This document shows positions 57,976-64,000 of a stretch of DNA of 64,000 nt, piece after piece (the stretch's first letter is position 1; every line of letters starts with the position of its first letter). The position numbers were made by a program, and so were the translations under genes. This DNA is from an uncultured Flavobacteriia bacterium (GTDB lineage Bacteria; Bacteroidota; Bacteroidia; Flavobacteriales_D; Crocinitomicaceae): the NCBI GenBank assembly GCA_937975705.1, contig CALJTX010000039.1, positions 62,001-126,000 on the forward strand, written 5' to 3'. The notes under the pieces are model-generated. The model searched no databases and was not told where the DNA came from. It worked only from the letters and a program-made list of their open reading frames with translations.

Positions 57976-59985
57976 ATGGATCAAAAGGATATTCAGACCC
58001 AAATGCAGCAGTTGGCTACAGCGCTGCATGCGCACAACCGTGCGTATTATGTGCTCAATGATCCTCAAATCTCAGATTACCAATTCGATATGCTTCTCAA
58101 GGAGCTAGAGGCATTGGAAAATCAATATCCTGAATTCGCTGACCCGAATAGCCCCACCAAACGCGTCGGCGGCGACCTCACCAAGAAGTTTCAGACCAAA
58201 AAGCACCGTTTTCCGATGCTTTCGCTTTCCAATAGCTACTCTGAGCAAGAAATCATCGAATGGGCTGAACGCTGCCAAAAATCCTTGCAAGAAGCTTCTG
58301 AGTTTGTTTGCGAACTCAAATACGACGGCGTCGCTATTGGCATGCGCTATCAAGATGGCAAGCTCTTAGAGGCACTTACCCGCGGCGATGGCGAGCAAGG
58401 AGAAGAGGTGACAACCAACGTGCGCACCATTCGAACCGTGCCTTTAGCCTTAATTAACGATTTCCCCGCAGACTTCGAAATCCGCGGCGAAATCTTTATG
58501 CCGCACCAAAATTTTGAGCAACTCAACCAACAGCGCTTGGCGCAAGGTGAGCCCTTGTTTGCCAATCCGCGCAACACGGCAGCTGGCACGCTCAAGCTCC
58601 TAGATTCCAAAGAAGTTGCCAAGCGCGGCCTCGACTGTTATTTATATGGCGTTCATGGCCTCAACAACCATGCTCAAGGGCATTTTGAAGCCGTGCAGGC
58701 TGCCAAAGCTTGGGGCTTTAAAGTACCAGACCCCGCCTTGCGCATGATCGAAAAAACGAACAGCATTGACGGCATCATGGATTTTATCCACTACTGGGAC
58801 GTCCAGCGCAGCAAACTCCCTTTCGACATCGATGGTGTGGTGCTCAAAGTCAATTCCTTTGCCCAACAAGCCGAATTAGGCCTCACTGCCAAATCACCGC
58901 GTTGGGCAATTGCCTACAAATTCAAAACCCAACAAGTAGAAACCCTCCTCGAGTCGGTGAGTTTTCAAGTGGGCCGCACAGGCGCGATTACGCCAGTAGC
59001 CAATTTGAAACCCGTACAGCTCGGTGGTACTACCGTTAAGCGTGCCTCGCTACACAACGCCGATCAAATTCAAAAACTTGATTTGTGTCTGTCCGATACC
59101 GTTCAGGTAGAAAAGGGAGGTGAAATCATCCCAAAAATTGTAGGTGTCAATCTCAGTTTGCGTCAAACTGAGCAGCGCATTGCTTTTATTGAAAATTGCC
59201 CGGAATGTCAGGCCTTACTTGTTCGTCAAGAAGGAGAAGCGCAACACTACTGTCCGAATGAAGTCAGTTGTAGGCCGCAAGTCACCGGAAAAATCATGCA
59301 CTTCATCAGCAGAAAGGCGCTAAATATGGATGGATTAGGTGAAGAAACAGTTGAATTAATGTATGCTAAAGGTTTGGTTAAGAATCCTTTAGATTTATAT
59401 TCACTCACATTTGACCAATTGCTTTCCTTGGACCGCATGGCAGAGAAATCTGCCAATAACCTCTTGCAATCTATTGCCGCATCCAAAACGATTCCTTTTG
59501 AGCGCGTGTTATTTGGTCTAGGTATTCGCTTTGTCGGCGAAACAGTTGCCAAAAAATTAGCGCAGGCTTTTGAGCGTATCAGCGCCATTCAAACCGCCAC
59601 CTTTGAGCAACTTTTAGAAGTAGAAGAAATTGGGGACAAAATCGCTCAATCTGTTCTTGACTATTTTGCCAATCCAGTCCATCAAGCCCTCATTGCAGGT
59701 CTAAACGCTGCTGGCTTACAATTTGAAGCCGCGCAAAAGACTAAAAATTCTGATCTTCTCGAAGGAAAAACGTACGTCATTTCAGGTACATTTGATACCT
59801 TTAGCCGCGACGAACTCAAGGAACTCATTGAGCTCAATGGGGGTAAGCTTGGGTCGTCGGTATCGGCCAAAACCCACTTTTTAATCGCCGGAGCAAATAT
59901 GGGGCCGGCCAAATTGCAAAAGGCAACAGACTTAGGTGTAACTTTGTTGTCAGAAAACGACTTCATCAAACTGATTTCAACTTGA
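57976..59985 (+). CDS. ligA: NAD+-dependent DNA ligase
   Basis: LigA seals nicks in replication and repair using NAD+. The 669-residue protein has domain Ia (about 1-70), the adenylation domain with the active-site Lys115 in ELKYDGVAIG, the OB-fold, the four-Cys zinc finger (CPECQ, then YCPNEVSC), the HhH domain and a C-terminal BRCT domain (from about 588, LEGKTYVISGTF). All parts are intact. Its stop is 2 bases from the next ATG. Confidence 0.97.
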   Translation: MDQKDIQTQMQQLATALHAHNRAYYVLNDPQISDYQFDMLLKELEALENQYPEFADPNSPTKRVGGDLTKKFQTKKHRFPMLSLSNSYSEQEIIEWAERCQKSLQEASEFVCELKYDGVAIGMRYQDGKLLEALTRGDGEQGEEVTTNVRTIRTVPLALINDFPADFEIRGEIFMPHQNFEQLNQQRLAQGEPLFANPRNTAAGTLKLLDSKEVAKRGLDCYLYGVHGLNNHAQGHFEAVQAAKAWGFKVPDPALRMIEKTNSIDGIMDFIHYWDVQRSKLPFDIDGVVLKVNSFAQQAELGLTAKSPRWAIAYKFKTQQVETLLESVSFQVGRTGAITPVANLKPVQLGGTTVKRASLHNADQIQKLDLCLSDTVQVEKGGEIIPKIVGVNLSLRQTEQRIAFIENCPECQALLVRQEGEAQHYCPNEVSCRPQVTGKIMHFISRKALNMDGLGEETVELMYAKGLVKNPLDLYSLTFDQLLSLDRMAEKSANNLLQSIAASKTIPFERVLFGLGIRFVGETVAKKLAQAFERISAIQTATFEQLLEVEEIGDKIAQSVLDYFANPVHQALIAGLNAAGLQFEAAQKTKNSDLLEGKTYVISGTFDTFSRDELKELIELNGGKLGSSVSAKTHFLIAGANMGPAKLQKATDLGVTLLSENDFIKLIST

Positions 59986-59987
59986 TT

Positions 59988-60446
59988 ATGCGCAGCATTT
60001 GGGAGCAACTACAGCAAATCGCAATCGTCTGGACCTACCAAGACGCGCAACAAATGCGCGACTTCGTCAAGGCCATTGACCAGCTGCTTGCGCAAAAGAA
60101 ATTTGCACATGCCCTTATTATTGTCAATGTCCCCAAAGACCTCGACAAGAAAACCCTTCCGCCACACTTCTTGATCTACTACAATTCGCCTGCTGATTAT
60201 TCCATGTTTGGCAAGCTCAAAGATGTTCAGCTAGAGGCAGAACTACACAAGAAATACGATCTCTTATTGTGGTTTGGTTCCCCTGAGTCCAAGATCAAAG
60301 GCTTATTGAAAAAGACAAATATCAAGCAGTGGCTTGGTATCAATGAGGTTGATCCTCAGTTTGACATGTTGCTCAATACCCAGCAAACCACGCCCGCAGG
60401 TCAGCTAGAATTTATCCAAAATACCCTTCAACGCATCCAATCATGA
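59988..60446 (+). CDS. DUF6913-like small cytoplasmic protein
   Basis: A 152-residue protein without signal peptide or membrane helices. The central block LIYYNSPADYSMFGKLKDV and the end GQLEFIQNTLQRIQS match a Bacteroidota family (DUF6913) that, as I recall, lies between ligA and dapA in related genomes. The function is unknown. The ATG at 59988 is preferred over a TTG two codons before, which would overlap ligA. It overlaps dapA by 4 bases (ATGA). Confidence 0.75.
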   Translation: MRSIWEQLQQIAIVWTYQDAQQMRDFVKAIDQLLAQKKFAHALIIVNVPKDLDKKTLPPHFLIYYNSPADYSMFGKLKDVQLEAELHKKYDLLLWFGSPESKIKGLLKKTNIKQWLGINEVDPQFDMLLNTQQTTPAGQLEFIQNTLQRIQS

Positions 60447-61324
60447 AAACATTCAAAGGCTCAGGTGTAGCGCTCGTTACGCCCTTTCAAACTGATGGTA
60501 GTATCGATTTTCAAGCATTGCAACAACTCGTGGCGCTCCAGATCAAAGGAGGTACCGACTTTTTAGTCGTGCAAGGCACCACCGGAGAGTCCCCGACACT
60601 TAGTCAGGAAGAAAAACGCAAGGTATTGGAAACCGTATTGGAGGTCAATAATGGCCAGCTTCCTGTTGTATACGGCATTGGCGGCAACAATACGGCTGGT
60701 TTAGAGGGGCTTTTCAAAAATTTGCCAAGTGGCGTTGATGGCATTTTGTCGGTTTCGCCATATTACAACAAACCCATTCAAAAAGGTATTGTAGCGCATT
60801 TCAAACAAGTAGCTTCTTTTACCGATTTGCCCATAATTCTTTACAATGTTCCGGGCCGCACGGGCTCAAACATGAGTGTAGAAACTACTTTGGAGTTAGC
60901 TGAAATCAACAATGTTGTGGCAGTAAAAGAAGCGTCTGGCAATATGGAGCAAATTATGGATATCATCCGTCAGCGCAAACCGGGTTTTGGTGTGCTTTCT
61001 GGCGATGACAACCTCACCATGCCGCTCATTGCTGCAGGTGCCGATGGTGTCATTTCTGTTGTGGCCAACGCATTTCCTGAGCGCTTTTCTCAAATGGTTC
61101 ATGCCTCCATGAAAGGAGAGCTTGCTTTGGCCAAAGAAGCACATTACGACCTATTTAATGTGACCAAAATGTTCTTTGAAGAAGGCAATCCAGGCGGTGT
61201 AAAAGTTGCGCTTGCTGCTCGTGGCCTGATGCAAGAAACCATGCGCATGCCGCTTTATCCTGTGTCTGAGGGCTTGCGCAGTCGCATCCAAGCAGAAACA
61301 GCGCGCTTGTTGTCTGGGCTATAA
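60443..61324 (+). CDS. dapA: 4-hydroxy-tetrahydrodipicolinate synthase
   Basis: DapA condenses pyruvate with aspartate semialdehyde, the first committed step to diaminopimelate and lysine. The 293-residue TIM barrel has the Schiff-base Lys162 in VKEASGN, the catalytic Tyr134 in ILYNVPGR, the TTGES loop (46-50) and YYNKP. Everything fits a true DapA rather than a sialic-acid lyase. It overlaps the DUF6913-like gene by 4 bases and lies 2 bases before the VanX-like gene, which also deals with peptidoglycan building blocks. Confidence 0.93.
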   Translation: MKTFKGSGVALVTPFQTDGSIDFQALQQLVALQIKGGTDFLVVQGTTGESPTLSQEEKRKVLETVLEVNNGQLPVVYGIGGNNTAGLEGLFKNLPSGVDGILSVSPYYNKPIQKGIVAHFKQVASFTDLPIILYNVPGRTGSNMSVETTLELAEINNVVAVKEASGNMEQIMDIIRQRKPGFGVLSGDDNLTMPLIAAGADGVISVVANAFPERFSQMVHASMKGELALAKEAHYDLFNVTKMFFEEGNPGGVKVALAARGLMQETMRMPLYPVSEGLRSRIQAETARLLSGL

Positions 61325-61326
61325 AG

Positions 61327-62103
61327 ATGTACCAGGTTTTTGCGTATTTGCTTTTCGCTTGTTTCTTGAGTGCTTGTCACCATACAGCACCTCAAAAATC
61401 AGCTCGGCATGCGTCTTCAATAGTTCGTACTAAAGAAGAGGGTAGCAAAGCGCAAACCTCCGATCTACATCCCGATTTAGTCGATATCCAGCAAATCCAT
61501 TCGCAAATTCAAATCGAACTCAAATACACGGGTTCCGATAATTTTCTAGGCGAAAAACTTTATGCTCATATCAACAAAGCTTATCTGCAAAAAGATGTTG
61601 CCCTACGCTTGGCGCGCGTTCAAGATGCCTTGCAGCAAGCGCATCCGGGTTACAAGCTCTTGATTTACGACGCCTTGCGCCCAGTTACCGTACAGCAAAA
61701 AATGTGGGATGCCCTCGATTCGCTCACTCCAACAGCGCGCGCCAAGTTTGTCTCCAATCCAAAAAACCTGAGCTTGCACAACATGGGGGCAGCATTGGAC
61801 CTCACCATTCTCGATGCGCAGGGGCGGGTTTTGGATATGGGTGCGGGTTTCGATGATATACGGCATATCGCTTATCCGATTTACGAAGATTCATTTTTAA
61901 GAACGGGTCAACTTTCACCCTTACAAGTCAAAAACCGAAAAATATTGCGCAATGCCATGCAAGCAGAAGGCTTCAGGCAGCTTCCAACCGAATGGTGGCA
62001 CTACAACGCCTGCAGCCGCCCAGAAGCAAAGCTCAAATACACTGTATTTTACACCGAAAGTGATATTTTTACAAAACCAAACCCGACCTCAAACCAAAAA
62101 TAA
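61327..62103 (+). CDS. D-alanyl-D-alanine dipeptidase, VanX/DdpX-like lipoprotein
   Basis: A 258-residue zinc dipeptidase of family M15D that should split D-Ala-D-Ala. The signal peptide ends at FLSAC with Cys17, so it sits in the periplasm, as DdpX-type recycling enzymes do, rather than in the cytoplasm like resistance VanX. Zinc ligands are visible: His151 and Asp158 in SLHNMGAALDL, and Glu222 and His225 in EWWHYN. The substrate-fixing Arg lies in YDALRPV. No vanA/vanH neighbours exist, so resistance is not indicated. It probably recycles wall peptides next to dapA. Confidence 0.9.
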   Translation: MYQVFAYLLFACFLSACHHTAPQKSARHASSIVRTKEEGSKAQTSDLHPDLVDIQQIHSQIQIELKYTGSDNFLGEKLYAHINKAYLQKDVALRLARVQDALQQAHPGYKLLIYDALRPVTVQQKMWDALDSLTPTARAKFVSNPKNLSLHNMGAALDLTILDAQGRVLDMGAGFDDIRHIAYPIYEDSFLRTGQLSPLQVKNRKILRNAMQAEGFRQLPTEWWHYNACSRPEAKLKYTVFYTESDIFTKPNPTSNQK

Positions 62104-62502
62104 ATGAAATCGATTTTACTTTCTGTCCTCGGACTCATTTTAGGTGCCTTAACAAATGGCATTATTGTTCAAATTGGCGCATCTATGGTAAGCGCGCCAT
62201 TAGGTCTGGATATTTCAACCGAAGCAGGTTTAGCGAAAGCCATGCCGCTTATGGAGTTTAAGCACTTTGTGTTTCCATTTTTGGCGCATGCACTCGGGTC
62301 TTTTGTAGGCGCTTTTTTTGTGAGTAAAATGCGGGTGAATCGTACCTTGATCAACGCCATGGCAATTGGTTTTGCATTTTTAGCTGGTGGTGTCATGATG
62401 GTACTCATGATGCCTGGTACACCACTGTGGTTTATATTATTAGACTTAATTTTAGCTTACCTCCCAATGGCGTATCTTGGCTACAAACTCGGGCAGCGCT
62501 AG
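62104..62502 (+). CDS. Small four-helix membrane protein
   Basis: A 132-residue protein with four hydrophobic stretches (about 3-28, 54-76, 84-104, 108-128). A charged loop between the first two includes MEFKHFVFPFLAHALGSFVGAF, a pattern seen in uncharacterised Bacteroidota membrane proteins. It starts directly after the VanX-like stop and ends directly before the convergent barrel gene. The function is unknown. Confidence 0.75.
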   Translation: MKSILLSVLGLILGALTNGIIVQIGASMVSAPLGLDISTEAGLAKAMPLMEFKHFVFPFLAHALGSFVGAFFVSKMRVNRTLINAMAIGFAFLAGGVMMVLMMPGTPLWFILLDLILAYLPMAYLGYKLGQR

Positions 62503-63261
62503 TTACTCGATAGGGCCCTGCTTAAAAATGAGGCGGCCAGCGCGGGTATAAGGAATGAAATACTTAAAGTCGAGGCCAAACCCAGAGGCATTGATTTCTC
62601 CGTAGGCACTTTGCTTGAAATTTACGTATTGGTATTGGGACAATAAAACAAACGCAGGTTGCAGCTGAACAAACGCGGTGGCACCTAGATAGTACACACC
62701 AAATTTCTTATTGCGGTATTCAAAGCCAATGCTGGCCCTGAAATCGAGCCCAACTTTTTTATTGATTTCTACCAATCCTACCTGTCTGAACTCGTGTTTG
62801 TCTGAAGGATTGACATATGTAGCCACACTCGAAGGTTTGTAGAGAATGGCGCTGCCAAGGGCTGCATTGGCATAAATAGAGCGGCTCAATTGAATGCCGA
62901 TATTGCCTTGAATTGGAATTTCAAATTGCACAAAACGCAGGCGTTGTTGTACGCTGAGTGCGCTGTCGGTGCGGGTGCTATTGATGCTGAAATTGCGTTG
63001 GTTGTAGTAGAGGCCTGTTTCTAGCGAAATGAGGTCGGTGAGGCCGTAGCGCAAAACACCGCCGAAAGTATAGCCGTCTGTTGGCGTGAGTTCGGTCTGG
63101 AGTATGCTGTCTGCAAATTTTTGAGTGCCAGACTGCATTTGCTGCATGGGTGCAATGTGTCGGTAATGAAATCCAAAATAATTTGGTTTTCCCAGCTGGT
63201 TATAGGCCTGAGCCCAACTCAAGAGCGGAGCAACAACACAAAGCAAGAGCAATAGACGCAT
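62503..63261 (-). CDS. Predicted outer-membrane beta-barrel protein
   Basis: A 252-residue protein with a signal peptide (MRLLLLLCVVAPLLSWAQ). Amphipathic strands follow, for example YTFGGVLRYGLTDLISLETGLYYN, FEIPIQGNIGIQLSRSIYANAALG and VGLDFRASIGFEYRNKKFGVYY. This is the pattern of small PorT-like or OmpA-like barrels. I use the ATG at 63261 rather than a TTG two codons upstream. It lies 37 bases after the nitroreductase gene on the same strand. The function is unknown. Confidence 0.72.
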   Translation of the reverse strand: MRLLLLLCVVAPLLSWAQAYNQLGKPNYFGFHYRHIAPMQQMQSGTQKFADSILQTELTPTDGYTFGGVLRYGLTDLISLETGLYYNQRNFSINSTRTDSALSVQQRLRFVQFEIPIQGNIGIQLSRSIYANAALGSAILYKPSSVATYVNPSDKHEFRQVGLVEINKKVGLDFRASIGFEYRNKKFGVYYLGATAFVQLQPAFVLLSQYQYVNFKQSAYGEINASGFGLDFKYFIPYTRAGRLIFKQGPIE

Positions 63262-63297
63262 ACGCAAAGAAACGAAAATTTGACCGAAAGGGGGAGT

Positions 63298-63888
63298 TTA
63301 TTCGGTAATCCAGGAGCAATTGTACTCAAGCGGACGGCGGTGTTGGTTGTCGGGCCATTCGATGGCAGGGTAACCAATATAAAACAAGCCCAAGCACTTG
63401 TCTTTTTCATTTAAACCCAGAAATGTATTCATGTGTTGGGTGTAAATGAGTTTTGGGGTAGCCCAAAAGCCTCCTAAGCCATAAGCCGTGCAACTCAAAT
63501 GCAAGTTTTGGATGGCGCAGGCCACCGCTTCGATTTCTTCTATTTCAGGTATTTTCTCTGTTTCTTGACGCTGCATACAAACAGCAACAACGGCAGAAGC
63601 GAGTAGGGGGCGGCGCAGCATTTTGGCGAGTTTAGCGTCGTCTTGTTGCTCAGAGGGCGTGAGTGCTAAGTAGGTTTGACCTAGAAAAGTACTGAGTTTT
63701 TGACGTCCGTCTTCCATAAAAACCTGAAAACGCCAGGGTTGGGTGTTGCCATGTGTAGGGGCCCATTGTGCGTTGTTGAGCAACAATTCAATTTGCTCTT
63801 TATGGACCTTTCTGTCCGAGAATTGCTCAGGGTAGATGGTACGTCGGGAGCGAATGAGCTCATTGATTTCAGAAAGGTTGAAGCGCAT
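63298..63888 (-). CDS. Nitroreductase-family FMN enzyme
   Basis: A 196-residue flavoenzyme of the nitroreductase family, close to YdjA-like members. It shows the FMN-binding start IRSRRTIYPEQF, the block QWAPTHGNTQPWRFQVF (about 36-52) and the late GLGGFWATPK and GYPAIEWPD. It works as a dimer on quinones, nitroaromatics or an unknown natural substrate with NAD(P)H. A TAATTTTG box lies 16 bases before the ATG. The divergent gene starts 44 bases away. Confidence 0.9.
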   Translation of the reverse strand: MRFNLSEINELIRSRRTIYPEQFSDRKVHKEQIELLLNNAQWAPTHGNTQPWRFQVFMEDGRQKLSTFLGQTYLALTPSEQQDDAKLAKMLRRPLLASAVVAVCMQRQETEKIPEIEEIEAVACAIQNLHLSCTAYGLGGFWATPKLIYTQHMNTFLGLNEKDKCLGLFYIGYPAIEWPDNQHRRPLEYNCSWITE

Positions 63889-63904
63889 AAGAAGTGTTTA
63901 GCTG

Positions 63905-63912
63905 CAAAATTA
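63905..63912 (-). promoter_or_regulatory. -7 box of the nitroreductase gene
   Basis: The minus strand reads TAATTTTG, 16 bases before the ATG at 63888. It fits TAnnTTTG. No -33 TTG is evident. Confidence 0.5.
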
Positions 63913-63920
63913 GAATTTAC

Positions 63921-63928
63921 TACCTTAG
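63921..63928 (+). promoter_or_regulatory. Possible -7 box 4 nt before the last gene
   Basis: TACCTTAG (one mismatch), then GAGC and the ATG at 63933. It is included because the 4-base spacing recurs in the window. Confidence 0.3.
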
Positions 63929-63932
63929 GAGC

Positions 63933-64000
63933 ATGAAACATTGGTGGCATATTTTACTTTTTTTAGGTCTAAATTCCTATTTAGCTGCTCAAACCCAACC
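63933..64000 (+). CDS. Start of an exported protein (3' part outside window)
   Basis: Only 22 codons are visible. They translate to a signal peptide, MKHWWHILLFLGLNSYLAAQ, with a likely cut after the second Ala. The gene runs off the window. Nothing can be said about its function. It is divergent from the nitroreductase gene. Confidence 0.6.
   Translation, partial: MKHWWHILLFLGLNSYLAAQTQ

Noticed and set aside
61327..62103. VanX-like gene as vancomycin resistance
   Set aside because: It is a lipid-anchored periplasmic form with no vanA, vanH or vanRS neighbours, in an organism group with an outer membrane. Wall recycling is the better reading.
1..64000. tRNA, rRNA, insertion sequences and replication origin
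   Set aside because: Gaps between genes are all under about 115 bases, and none shows a cloverleaf, transposase or DnaA-box cluster that I could support.

Overview
The window comes from a Bacteroidota genome, most likely a member of the Flavobacteriales. The evidence is the gliding-motility pair gldB-gldC, several proteins with type IX secretion (T9SS) C-terminal sorting tails, a TonB receptor paired with a DUF4249 lipoprotein, a TamL lipoprotein, a GWxTD-domain protein, an S46 dipeptidyl-peptidase, and many promoters of the Bacteroidota type (TTG/TTTG, about 19-20 bp, TAnnTTTG). GC content looks mid-40s percent by eye. The window is packed: no stretch without a gene exceeds about 115 bases, many neighbours overlap by 1-19 bases, and I see no tRNA, rRNA, insertion sequence, prophage or CRISPR array. 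Several genes start at GTG or TTG or have an internal ATG that is clearly the better start.

Layout: 1-3858 holds the 3' part of hutH, a small membrane protein, and a methyltransferase/FAD-oxidase pair. 3937-9370 is a thiolase followed by three surface-protein genes (lipoprotein, beta-barrel, T9SS-sorted protein). 9367-14494 holds proline dehydrogenase, aroB, a MarC-type protein and a DPP7-like S46 peptidase. 14556-18961 is a minus-strand operon pabB, tilS, RNA m5C methyltransferase, Crp-type regulator. 19078-22388 is a TonB receptor with its DUF4249 partner. 22401-25001 is gldB-gldC-DUF2797-gtrA, divergent from 25045-29375 (barrel, nadE, WG-repeat protein, TonB-like protein). 29465-30265 encodes an XRE/S24 (LexA/CI-like) regulator with a palindrome over its own promoter. 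30314-33486 is thrS-infC-rpmI-rplT, closed by a clear terminator. 33550-36778 holds an oxidoreductase, a lipoprotein and a sugar-phosphate transferase. 36870-38118 is rpsP-rimM, with a repeat-built acidic tail on S16. 38111-44343 holds a GH3 lipoprotein, a CotH-kinase/lamin-tail T9SS protein, a DEVD-variant RNA helicase, an LTxxQ protein and an acetyltransferase-like protein. 44347-51367 is GH92 mannosidase, GT2, GWxTD protein and a RadD-like helicase. 51428-52156 is a TrmH-type methyltransferase. 52185-62502 is a long plus-strand run: tamL, amidohydrolase, SnoaL-like, prmC, ligA, DUF6913-like, dapA, VanX-like lipoprotein and a membrane protein. 62503-64000 holds a barrel protein, a nitroreductase and the first codons of a secreted protein.

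Most of this is housekeeping and cell-envelope biology. The signals most worth a second look are: (1) the putative self-cleaving regulator with an operator-like palindrome on its own -7 box; (2) a two-class spacing between the -7 box and the start codon, with six genes at exactly 4 nt, which suggests leaderless mRNAs; (3) the 33-bp tandem repeat that builds the S16 tail; (4) the back-to-back gliding and nadE/WG/TonB-like operons, whose -7 boxes lie 2 bp apart; (5) the overlapping lipoprotein/barrel/T9SS module behind the thiolase. No obviously new defence or mobile system is visible.
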